A program made the translations under genes and the position numbers. This document shows, piece after piece, positions 1-5,925 of a DNA stretch of 8,376 nucleotides (positions are counted from its first letter, which is position 1; each line of letters opens with the position of its first letter). The stretch is from positions 1-8,376 of the forward strand of contig JADBKA010000206.1 of the NCBI GenBank assembly GCA_014896635.1. The letters run 5' to 3'. This DNA is from Ktedonobacteraceae bacterium. GTDB lineage: Bacteria > Chloroflexota > Ktedonobacteria > Ktedonobacterales > Ktedonobacteraceae. The notes beneath the pieces are model-generated. The model ran no database searches and was not told the DNA's origin. It saw only the letters and a program-made list of their open reading frames with translations.

Positions 1-42
1 TCCTTCTCTCTCAAAAGAGAAAAACAGGAAAAAAGGATTTTT

Positions 43-95
43 CGGGGGACACCCCCGCACCCCCGCCAGGGGGGCAAAGCCCCCCTGGACCCCCC
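43..95. repeat. C/G-run intergenic inverted repeat, short form
   Basis: Two adjacent perfect stem-loops are visible. One has 6-bp arms at 43-48 and 52-57 (CGGGGG / CCCCCG, loop ACA). The other has 10-bp arms at 66-75 and 79-88 (CCAGGGGGGC / GCCCCCCTGG, loop AAA), followed by a C-run. The element lies beyond the stop of the minus-strand PhaC-like gene. Read on the minus strand, the 43-57 hairpin is followed by a T-rich stretch (AAAAATCCTTTTTT), so it could act as a terminator, although the T-run starts several bases after the stem. The outer words CCCC-N-CCAGGGG and CCCCTGGACCCCC recur in the longer element at 3275-3378, which points to a dispersed family rather than a one-off terminator. Confidence 0.7.
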
Positions 96-150
96 TTTCT
101 GCTAAGTTAACACCTATGGGGGAGACCTCTTCACCTTCTGAATCAGGTGT

Positions 151-1185
151 TTACTTTGATGAGTGTCCAGCCAGCCAGTGCGCAATCTGTGGCCACAGAT
201 CCCGCACGGCCGCCGGACTCGTCACCAGGCCGAAGTGGCTGCCAGGAAGTACGAGGAGTTTTTTCTCAGAACTGCTGACCACGTCCAGAATCGGCCTGAT
301 CTGCCGCAGCGGCACCAGGTGATCGGCCTCCGCTGCGATACTCACGAGAGGAGTCGTGATCTGCGAGAGATGTACAGAGCGACCAGCCAGCCTGAGCTGA
401 CCGGCAATGAGCCTGTTCTCCTGGTAGAAGTCTTTGATCCACTGCCGAAAGGCTTCACCGGGAAACGGCACACCATCCATCCCCCACAGGCGCAGCGCAC
501 TCCAGACCTCTAAAAAGCGTTCGTCTTCAGCTCTCTCGTGCTGCATAGCAGGCAGGCCAACAACACTCAACAGGCTGGCGCCAGCCAGGATCAGCTCTGG
601 GGAAATATTGCCGATGGTATCGACGAGCTTATCTACGTCAAAAAAGCGCGGATCGAGCCAGGCACCCAGCACACCTGCACCGGAGAAATCGGCTGGTGTC
701 GCCAGCAGTAGCAGGCTGTTTAGCGGCGCAGCAGGATAAAGCGCAGCATAGAGTGTGATGAGTATACCACCAATGCAATAGCCAAAGAGGTTGAGCCGCC
801 CCTGCCCGGCGACTGCCAGCACCTGTCTGATCGCTCGCGGCAGGTAGTCTATGACCAGGTGATCGAAGCGCAGCCGCTGGTCTTCAGGACCAGGAATCCC
901 CCAGTCCAGCAGATAGACATCAAATCCCTCTTTGACAAGAAAGCCGATAAAGCTGCGCCCAGGCAACAAATCGAGGATATACGGCTTATTGATCAGGGCA
1001 TAGACGATCAAGAGCGGCGTGCGATATTTCAACGGAGCATCCGCCGTATGCACATAGCGGTACAGCCGCGCTTTATTCTTCGTCCACAGCAGCTCCCCGG
1101 GAGTCTGACCCGCGCTTGAAGACACAGAAAGGGCCGGCCAGATGCCCACCATCTCGCACTTCCTGTCCCGACTTGAGACTCTCAT
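151..1185 (-). CDS. phaC: Class III PhaC-like polyhydroxyalkanoate synthase / alpha-beta hydrolase
   Basis: This 344-residue protein has an alpha/beta hydrolase fold pattern close to the PhaC subunit of class III PHA synthases, which polymerise (R)-3-hydroxyacyl-CoA with a cysteine nucleophile on the granule surface. The lipase-box-like GYCIGG (135-140) puts Cys137 where PhaC has its catalytic Cys. Asp288 in AEADHLVP and His317 in GSHFGLV complete the triad, and YLLDWG (91-96) matches the conserved PhaC DWG segment. The length is near the roughly 350-360 residues usual for class III PhaC. The ATG at 1185 is preceded by GAGGAG at good spacing. No phaE partner or other PHA gene is in the window, so it may instead be a PhaC-related hydrolase with another substrate. 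Family assignment is firm; polymer synthesis is inferred. Confidence 0.78.
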   Translation of the reverse strand: MRVSSRDRKCEMVGIWPALSVSSSAGQTPGELLWTKNKARLYRYVHTADAPLKYRTPLLIVYALINKPYILDLLPGRSFIGFLVKEGFDVYLLDWGIPGPEDQRLRFDHLVIDYLPRAIRQVLAVAGQGRLNLFGYCIGGILITLYAALYPAAPLNSLLLLATPADFSGAGVLGAWLDPRFFDVDKLVDTIGNISPELILAGASLLSVVGLPAMQHERAEDERFLEVWSALRLWGMDGVPFPGEAFRQWIKDFYQENRLIAGQLRLAGRSVHLSQITTPLVSIAAEADHLVPLRQIRPILDVVSSSEKKLLVLPGSHFGLVTSPAAVRDLWPQIAHWLAGHSSK

Positions 1186-1213
1186 CTACCTGCTCCTCGC
1201 GATATCTCTGCCT

Positions 1214-1242
1214 TTCCTATCCCACTATTCTGCTACTATCAA
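1214..1242 (-). promoter_or_regulatory. Possible sigma70-like promoter for the PhaC-like gene
   Basis: On the minus strand TTGATA (1242-1237) is followed after 17 bp by TAGGAA (1219-1214). The -35 box matches five of six consensus bases but the -10 matches only about three. Transcription would start roughly 20-25 bases before the ribosome binding site and ATG at 1185. The 192 bp gap between the membrane-protein stop and this gene is large enough for an independent promoter. Weak support. Confidence 0.2.
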
Positions 1243-1377
1243 GCACGCTCCGGGAAATCAAACAGATATCAGACAGGTTCCCGCAAACGTTCCCTTGCGC
1301 TCGTTATGATCTTTTTTATCTTTTCAGGTCATCAAATAGAACAAGCATATTTCACTCATCTATTCACCATATTTTTC

Positions 1378-2388
1378 TTAGTAACCGTATTTCTCTTCTT
1401 GCTTGAATTGCACCTGAGCGGCTGTGCCATCTGGATTAAGCACACCGATGGTATGGGAATGTTCCTCTTCGCCGCTAAATTCGGATGAGTTAATGACCAC
1501 CTGCACATTTGTCGTGTTACTTTGGACAATACTGCCACGCTGTACCCCATCAATGACTGGCCGAACGCCCGGCGCGAAATTCTTCCCTGTGATGTTGAGC
1601 GTGATGGTGTGTTCCGTTCTGGCGACGCTGGTCACATGCTCTATTACGGGAATAGACTCACCGATGACGCCCAGTTGATGCGTGAAAGCCAGCCGTTGTG
1701 GCCAGTCAAGCTGCGGCAGCAGACGATGAAGTACCGCACGCTCCTTACTCAAGGCACCAGCGAGCTGCACCTGTACCGCATGCTGCTGGCTGGCCGGAAG
1801 ATTTTTTACCGCCTGCTGGCTCGCCTCTGTATTTTGAGCAACCACGTTCAGCGCGGCAGTGATAGCTGCATCAGAACGCTTGTTGTTGACCACACTGACC
1901 AGATCGTTGAGAGCGCCATGCAATTGGGTGATTTGCAGCGATGCCCGGCTGGTTTCATCATGTGCCAGCGCCAGGGCAACCTGCTGCTCAAACTGCTTGA
2001 TGCGATAGAGGGGATCGCCCGGCAGGCTGCTGGCAGCAACGCTGGTGACGCCCAGGAATGCAAAGAGCAAGAGGACAATCACCATAATTACGCTCAACGC
2101 AAGAATCCAGCGGCGGCGGAAGAAAGAGCCACTGCCGATCATTCCCCGCTGTGAGCCGCGCCGCTGTGTGACCCGTTGCGCGTGCAGCGTTTGAATACGC
2201 GCTCTTACGCGGTCCTCAATGCGCTGTGCTACCACAGAAGGAATCTCTACCTGATTGAGGCGGGCAAGAGCTTCAGCAGCCGCGATTCTAGCCGCGTCAT
2301 CTTCATTCAGTTTAGGCAGTTGAGCATCGTTGCTTCTGAGTTGCTCAAGTAGCAGATCGAATTGCTCGTCACGTCGCTCATGTCGCAT
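1378..2388 (-). CDS. DUF5667-like single-pass membrane protein with C-terminal IPT-like domain
   Basis: The product is 336 residues from the preferred ATG at 2388, which has AAGGAG six bases upstream. An in-frame ATG at 2409 would add seven residues but has a poor ribosome binding site. Residues about 1-90 are charged, helical and cytosolic-looking. RRRW then introduces one hydrophobic segment (about 94-119). It is followed by AASSLPGDPLYRIKQFEQQ, the hallmark start of DUF5667 domains, and an Ala/Gln-rich helical region to about 240. The last 90 residues are beta-rich (ITGKNFAPGVRPVIDG, GVLNPDGTA) like IPT/TIG immunoglobulin-like domains and would be outside the cell. DUF5667 proteins often sit near sigma-factor genes, suggesting an anti-sigma-like or envelope-sensing role, but no sigma factor is visible here. 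It overlaps the end of the upstream deacetylase gene by 11 bp, so the two are probably co-transcribed and translationally coupled. Confidence 0.72.
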   Translation of the reverse strand: MRHERRDEQFDLLLEQLRSNDAQLPKLNEDDAARIAAAEALARLNQVEIPSVVAQRIEDRVRARIQTLHAQRVTQRRGSQRGMIGSGSFFRRRWILALSVIMVIVLLLFAFLGVTSVAASSLPGDPLYRIKQFEQQVALALAHDETSRASLQITQLHGALNDLVSVVNNKRSDAAITAALNVVAQNTEASQQAVKNLPASQQHAVQVQLAGALSKERAVLHRLLPQLDWPQRLAFTHQLGVIGESIPVIEHVTSVARTEHTITLNITGKNFAPGVRPVIDGVQRGSIVQSNTTNVQVVINSSEFSGEEEHSHTIGVLNPDGTAAQVQFKQEEKYGY

Positions 2389-3049
2389 GCCCGTCTCCTT
2401 CCGATTCATGCCCTTTGCGTCTCTTCAAGCCCAGGCATTCTGCCAGCTTCCCTAATGCTCGAAGCAGACGATCATCCTGCGCCTCAAAAATGGATTGGTA
2501 GACTGCCAGTGCGCGCCGCTTGCGCTCATAGACGGCGCTGACATCGACGGCAAAGGCGAATTCTGACCAGGCAGGTTCCATCTTACAGTGGGGGAAGAAG
2601 AGCCGATCAATGGCCCAGGCATCCTGATCCGCCAGCAGTTCGCCGCCGGGAACGCGCTCCCACTGGCCCAGGCGTGCTAGAAAGACGGCGGCGCGACTGA
2701 GGCCGACCATCACGGCATGATCAGGATGCACACAGGCTTCCCCTACACTATAGACCTGGCGTGGCCGGTGCTCGCGGATCAGGCGCGCCACACGGAGACG
2801 CACAGCAGTCGTATCTGCCAGCAAACGATCTTGCAGGCCAAGTGAGAGACGATCCACGCCCAGAATGCGCGCCGCTTCCGCCGCCTGCCCGGCCCGTACT
2901 CCCGGCTCGGCAAATTCGGTCGGTTCGCCATCAGTTAGATCAACAATCAGAATGCGATGTCCTTTATCAGATAGTTTTGCCAGCGTTCCGCCCATCTGCG
3001 TTTCAGCATCATCGGGATGAGCGGAAAGCACCAGAATGTCATATGGCAT
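2378..3049 (-). CDS. PIG-L family zinc-dependent N-acetylglucosaminyl deacetylase (BshB-like)
   Basis: The 223-residue protein belongs to the PIG-L/LmbE deacetylase family, which removes acetyl groups from GlcNAc-linked substrates using one divalent metal. AHPDDAE (10-16) supplies metal ligands His11 and Asp14 and the catalytic Asp13. VHPDHA (107-112) supplies the third ligand, His111. DLTDGEPTEF (37-46) and EAARILGVDR (58-67) resemble bacillithiol-pathway BshB1 enzymes, so GlcNAc-malate or a mycothiol-type conjugate is a possible substrate. No bshA or bshC is present, so the substrate stays open. The ATG at 3049 has AGAGGAGC at good spacing. The last 11 bp overlap the preferred start of the DUF5667-like gene. 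The charged C-terminal tail (about 209-223) lies outside the enzymatic core. Confidence 0.85.
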   Translation of the reverse strand: MPYDILVLSAHPDDAETQMGGTLAKLSDKGHRILIVDLTDGEPTEFAEPGVRAGQAAEAARILGVDRLSLGLQDRLLADTTAVRLRVARLIREHRPRQVYSVGEACVHPDHAVMVGLSRAAVFLARLGQWERVPGGELLADQDAWAIDRLFFPHCKMEPAWSEFAFAVDVSAVYERKRRALAVYQSIFEAQDDRLLRALGKLAECLGLKRRKGHESEGDGHAT

Positions 3050-3065
3050 TGTAAAAGCTCCTCTG

Positions 3066-3105
3066 CTCTCTACCCTGCAACCAGTTTGCAGGATTCTTCA
3101 GAGAG
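3066..3105 (-). promoter_or_regulatory. Two-part hairpin just upstream of the deacetylase ribosome binding site
   Basis: A 7-bp perfect stem (CCTGCAA 3074-3080 with TTGCAGG 3086-3092, loop 3081-3085) is nested inside a 6-bp stem (CTCTCT 3066-3071 with AGAGAG 3100-3105). In the minus-strand transcript this structure ends two bases before the AGAGGAGC ribosome binding site (3064-3057). Its distal CUCUCU strand could also pair with that AGAGGAG, so two alternative folds are possible. The geometry is seen directly; control of translation is inferred. Confidence 0.35.
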
Positions 3106-3120
3106 TAAGGCATGCCGGTA

Positions 3121-3162
3121 TCACAGGGAGATCACAAAAGGGCTGAAGGAACTCACAAAAGG
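3121..3162. repeat. Phased TCACA direct repeats upstream of the deacetylase gene
   Basis: TCACAAAAGG occurs exactly twice, at 3132-3141 and 3153-3162, and a related TCACAGGGAG begins at 3121. The starts are 11 and 21 bp apart, close to one and two helical turns, which would place the boxes on one face of the DNA. They lie about 70-115 bp upstream of the PIG-L gene start, a plausible position for a regulator site. No regulator can be named. Confidence 0.35.
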
Positions 3163-3274
3163 CACACAATCGTTTTTCAGCATCTTGCTGGCCTATCGAA
3201 ACCCGCTATTCCACCACACGAGCCAGGCGTTATATCAAATCCATTTGGATACTGATGATTGGAGAAACCCCAAA

Positions 3275-3378
3275 CCCCTCCAGGGGCGCAGGCCGCTCCG
3301 CACTGCTGACGAGCGACGCTCGTCGCGGCGAAAGCCACGTTGCCGTGCGGAATATCAGGCGCTGGCCCCTGGACCCCC
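3275..3378. repeat. C/G-run intergenic repeat, long branched form
   Basis: This element carries the same edges as the one at 43-95 (CCCC-N-CCAGGGG on the left, CCCCTGGACCCCC on the right) but with a core of about 77 bases. Outer 9-bp arms pair 3279-3287 with 3365-3373, and a second stem pairs TCCGCAC (3297-3303) with GTGCGGA (3345-3351). Inside these are a 7-bp hairpin (GACGAGC 3308-3314 with GCTCGTC 3318-3324) and a small GGC-GAAA-GCC hairpin (3327-3336) with a GNRA-type loop. The fold is therefore a stem ending in two hairpins. It resembles a non-coding miniature mobile element or a structured RNA segment. No target-site duplication is evident. Confidence 0.6.
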
Positions 3379-3455
3379 ACGCTTCCGATCATCATTTCAC
3401 CGGATCTGATATTACTCATCGCCAAAACTAACGATCAGTCTTTTTTCCCATGACA

Positions 3456-3484
3456 TTTACATTACGGTAAAAAAAAGTTATACT
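3456..3484 (+). promoter_or_regulatory. Orphan plus-strand sigma70-like promoter
   Basis: TTTACA (3456-3461) and TATACT (3479-3484) are separated by exactly 17 bp. Each box matches five of six consensus bases. Transcription would begin near 3491. No plus-strand gene with a usable ribosome binding site follows before 4827, so a product would be a short RNA or a transcript antisense to the 3' end of the csx3-type gene that ends at 3585. The A-run in the spacer (3469-3476) reads as U8 on the opposite strand, so the same bases could belong to a terminator instead. Confidence 0.45.
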
Positions 3485-3574
3485 GATAAAGCGGCGTAGT
3501 TACTGTTGGTCACGCAGTTTTTGCGTACAGGCACTTCGCTGTCTCCTGCATATAAATGAGTGCGCCACTTTATC
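3469..3574 (-). terminator. Possible 3' structure/terminator of the csx3-type gene
   Basis: GATAAAGCGGCG (3485-3496) and CGCCACTTTATC (3563-3574) form a 12-bp inverted repeat. In the minus-strand RNA the single non-Watson-Crick position becomes a U-G wobble, so the stem is continuous. The loop is 66 bases and contains a 5-bp hairpin (3512-3516 with 3522-3526). An 8-base U-tract (3476-3469) follows eight bases after the stem. The structure begins 10 bp past the csx3 stop codon. The long loop and the gap before the U-tract make it an atypical terminator; it could also be a small element with 12-bp terminal repeats. Confidence 0.35.
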
Positions 3575-3584
3575 TTGCTCACTT

Positions 3585-4766
3585 TCAGATTACAGGGCAG
3601 GAGAGCAGATCACCGATCCGGCAGGTCTCTACATATGAATAGGCGACAACAGCCCGGTTCATTTGAGCATAGAAAGGAGCAATCCAGGCTACGCCGGCGT
3701 TTTTATACAGGCCTACCAGGGCTGTCAGCAACCAGTGAGGCACCCGCCCGGAGATGATCAGACCTTTCTCAACCGGCACATTAGGGAAAACCAGCGGATC
3801 GGGACGGAAGTATTCGATACGATCACGCGGAAAGGTGATCTTGAGCACACTTGTTGATTCGTCGCTCAGTACCTCTGTGTGTATATCGGGATCAGGGGAC
3901 GGCTCGGAACTAAGAGAGACGCGAGCAGGCTGAATCCAGCCCAGGGGGAGTTTAGGGTCAAAGAGATAGAAGGGCTGCGGATCTGCCCAGGCCGCGAGCG
4001 CCGCGTAGAGCCAGCCGGGACCTGTCCCATAGACGGAGAGAGGCGTCTGCGCAGGCAGGCTCGCCAGCAAGTCAGCCAGCATTGCCGGCTCCCAGCGCGT
4101 CGATGACGAGAGCGCGCGCAACGCATCTTTCAGGTCGAGCACGAGTTCTGTCGGCGCTTGCTCAAGTTGCACCTGCTTGATAGCAGCAAGATCGTAGGAA
4201 CCGAACAGGGCTGCGAGTTGTTCAACGAGTTCGTCAAAGACCGGTCCCGCGCCCGCGTGCGGCATGTGTCGCTCCAGGCCACTGATCGTCCCTTCCAGGA
4301 AAGGTGATCGCGCAGTAATGAGAGAATCGCCCTCGCGCCGCGAGAACAGCCGAGCCAGCGGTAGGAGATTGTACTCTTCAACCAGGCGTTGCCACTGCTG
4401 CCTGGCTTCAGGCTTATCCTCACGCAGCAGCAAAATTGAATGGGTGCAGAGCCGGAAGAGGCTTTTCTGTGACCCTCTGGGTGCGCCGCCCATATCGACC
4501 AGGAAGGGCAGACGGCGATGCTCCAGATCCTGGCTAATACGCTGCACAAAGCTTGCAGGCCATTCCCCCTGCAATTTAACGCGAATATTACTGATAGTAT
4601 CGGGGTCTCCTTCATGAAACCAGTTGCCTTCGCCATCGGGGCAGGCGCGGATAGCATGATGATCAATACCACGTTCGCGCAAGACCTGGGTGAGGCGATA
4701 GAAAAGGACCGATTTGCCGGCGTGCGGGGGTCCGCCTACTAGCACAGCAGGTAATAGATTGACCAT
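3585..4766 (-). CDS. csx3: P-loop NTPase fused to two Csx3-like segments (type III CRISPR accessory, Crn3/Csx3 family)
   Basis: This 393-residue protein begins with a P-loop module (GGPPHAGKS, residues 11-19, the Walker A; FLVDMGG, 88-94, a Walker B-like strand). After a linker it has two Csx3-like segments. The first, about 240-287, contains GTGPGWLYAALA and FDPKL. The second, about 305-393, contains LIISGRVPHWLLTAL and ends IGDLL. Csx3 (Crn3) proteins are ring nucleases that cut cyclic tetra-adenylate made by type III Cas10, and fusions to a P-loop/ATPase are known in the family. In the C-terminal copy the Asp, Arg and His of the usual YDPRL...SH signature appear replaced (FYAQM...SY), while the first copy keeps DPKL, so cleavage activity is uncertain. 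The ATG at 4766 has AGGAG seven bases upstream. The gene is divergent from the CARF-HTH gene. The UniProt-style name is inferred from motifs recalled, without a search. Confidence 0.78.
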   Translation of the reverse strand: MVNLLPAVLVGGPPHAGKSVLFYRLTQVLRERGIDHHAIRACPDGEGNWFHEGDPDTISNIRVKLQGEWPASFVQRISQDLEHRRLPFLVDMGGAPRGSQKSLFRLCTHSILLLREDKPEARQQWQRLVEEYNLLPLARLFSRREGDSLITARSPFLEGTISGLERHMPHAGAGPVFDELVEQLAALFGSYDLAAIKQVQLEQAPTELVLDLKDALRALSSSTRWEPAMLADLLASLPAQTPLSVYGTGPGWLYAALAAWADPQPFYLFDPKLPLGWIQPARVSLSSEPSPDPDIHTEVLSDESTSVLKITFPRDRIEYFRPDPLVFPNVPVEKGLIISGRVPHWLLTALVGLYKNAGVAWIAPFYAQMNRAVVAYSYVETCRIGDLLSCPVI

Positions 4767-4826
4767 TGGTATTCTCCTATAAACATAAATAATTGATTAC
4801 ATTTGTATTTAGTGAGGAGCAAGGCA
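4767..4826. promoter_or_regulatory. Divergent regulatory spacer between csx3 and the CARF-HTH gene
   Basis: This 60 bp spacer is markedly AT-rich (TAAACATAAATAATTGATTA and onward) between GC-rich genes. Both start codons carry an AGGAG seven bases away (minus-strand ATG at 4766, plus-strand ATG at 4827), so promoters for the two genes must overlap here or extend into the genes. A small inverted repeat TACA-TT-TGTA (4798-4807) and TAAT-TG-ATTA (4790-4799) are possible operator half-sites. I cannot fix -35/-10 pairs with confidence. Self-regulation by the CARF-HTH protein is the obvious hypothesis. Confidence 0.45.
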
Positions 4827-5702
4827 ATGCCAGAAAATCTCCATCTGCTGCTTGCAACGCTGGGGGGACAACCCCAGGTTGTTACCTTTACACTCGATTT
4901 GCTCTTAGAATCTGGTTATCCTATCAGTGAAGTAGTCGTACTCCATCCCGCAGTCTCCAGCCAGCCACGCCTGCACCAGGCACTGCTGCGACTCAATGCT
5001 GAGTTCAGCGGCAACTACTACCGGGCCAGGCAGCGCACGATCCACTTTCATTCGCGGGTCCTGGAACGCAACGGCCAGCCTATCGACGATATCATCGACA
5101 ATGATCACGCCGATGGCGCACTCAACACGATTCACCAGCTCATCGTCGATCTCAAGCGCCAGGGTTATCACATCCACCTCTCGCTTTCCGGTGGCCGCCG
5201 CCTGATGGCGCTGCTGGCCATCGCGGTAGCCACGCTCAACTTCGACCGCCATGATCACATCTGGCACATCTACACGCCCCAATGGCTGCAAGAACAGGCC
5301 AGCGAAGGCAAACTGATGCATGCACCGCAGGACAGCGGTGTCAGGCTGATCGAGGGGCAGTTCATCACACTCGGTGCTTTTATCCCCAACGCGGCGCAAC
5401 CTTTTCGTGCAGCAGAGCAGGAGCAGCGCACCCAGATGAGCACCCAGGAACGCGCCCGCTGCCGTGCAGTGGTCAAAGAGTTGACTTCTGCGCGACTCAA
5501 GGTGCTCAAAGCTTTCGCGCGCGGACTCAGGCCGCAGCAGGTTGCTGAAAAACTTTGCATTACGCTGACTACCGTCAATTCCCATAAAACAATACTATTG
5601 AGCCATTGCCGTAATACCTGGGGCATCTCCTCCGACGAGTGGCTCGACTACCGCTTTTTACGCGAGAAATTCGCCGACTACTTCGAGAACAACGAGGAGT
5701 AG
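4827..5702 (+). CDS. CARF-domain protein with LuxR-type helix-turn-helix (cyclic oligoadenylate-responsive regulator)
   Basis: The preferred ATG at 4827 has GAGGAG seven bases upstream and gives 291 residues; an in-frame TTG at 4803 would add eight but lacks a ribosome binding site. Residues about 1-190 look like a CARF domain of the Csm6/NE0113 type: LLLATLGGQPQVVT (7-20) is the first strand and ligand loop, and SLSGGRRLMALL (119-130) is the conserved second ligand-binding motif. Residues about 215-285 form a GerE/LuxR-type HTH (LKVLKAFARGLRPQQVAEKL, then TTVNSH in the recognition helix). There is no HEPN RxxxxH or PD-(D/E)xK nuclease domain, so a transcription role is more likely than RNA cleavage. 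The Cmr complex downstream would supply the cyclic oligoadenylate ligand. It is comparable in logic to Csa3, a CARF-winged-HTH regulator, but the DNA-binding module differs. Targets are unknown; the divergent csx3 promoter and the palindromes before cmr1 are candidates. Confidence 0.8.
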   Translation: MPENLHLLLATLGGQPQVVTFTLDLLLESGYPISEVVVLHPAVSSQPRLHQALLRLNAEFSGNYYRARQRTIHFHSRVLERNGQPIDDIIDNDHADGALNTIHQLIVDLKRQGYHIHLSLSGGRRLMALLAIAVATLNFDRHDHIWHIYTPQWLQEQASEGKLMHAPQDSGVRLIEGQFITLGAFIPNAAQPFRAAEQEQRTQMSTQERARCRAVVKELTSARLKVLKAFARGLRPQQVAEKLCITLTTVNSHKTILLSHCRNTWGISSDEWLDYRFLREKFADYFENNEE

Positions 5703-5763
5703 CATATATTCGCTTCTCCAGCCCTGGGGGGCCAGGAACCAGAGACCTTTGAGTGTTCAGATC

Positions 5764-5793
5764 CCGGTCAGACCGGCAGAACGAGTATACTCG
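5764..5793. promoter_or_regulatory. Two perfect palindromes upstream of cmr1
   Basis: CCGGTC-A-GACCGG (5764-5776) and CGAGTATACTCG (5782-5793) are perfect inverted repeats separated by five bases. They sit 62 bp past the CARF-HTH stop and about 130 bp before cmr1. The 12-bp uninterrupted palindrome has no loop, so it fits a dimeric protein site better than an RNA hairpin. Together they could be an operator for the cmr operon. No matching copy is seen in the csx3/CARF-HTH spacer. The remainder of the 223 bp gap (5703-5925) holds a short CCTGG/CCAGG hairpin (5723-5736) and no convincing gene. Confidence 0.4.
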
Positions 5794-5925
5794 CTCCGGC
5801 AGCAGAAAAACATCAGAGGAACCTGTGAAATTCTTCAGTACCATCGAGGATGACGATACCGCAAGGATATGGTAAGCTCATCGCCAGAAGGTGAGCAATA
5901 GAAACGAAAGGACAGACTGTAGGGC

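Noticed and set aside
1522..2154. 210-codon plus-strand open frame opposite the DUF5667-like gene
   Set aside because: No family features or good ribosome binding site. The minus strand carries a coherent membrane protein.
3512..3526. 5-bp hairpin ACGCA/TGCGT as a terminator on its own
   Set aside because: The stem is short, and no U-tract follows directly on either strand. It is treated only as part of the larger inverted repeat.
4130..4672. 180-codon alternative minus frame inside the csx3-type gene
   Set aside because: It overlaps the Walker A and following region in another frame; the Csx3 fusion frame has all the recognisable motifs.
4803..4826. TTG at 4803 as start of the CARF-HTH protein
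   Set aside because: The GAGGAG ribosome binding site lies downstream of this codon and serves the ATG at 4827, where CARF proteins normally begin.
4905..5585. 226-codon open frame on the minus strand inside the CARF-HTH gene
   Set aside because: It is a mirror frame of a GC-rich coding region. The plus-strand product has recognisable CARF and HTH motifs, and the minus product resembles nothing.
5703..5925. CRISPR array or leader in the gap before cmr1
   Set aside because: No repeated 25-40 base units with regular spacers are present here or elsewhere in the window.
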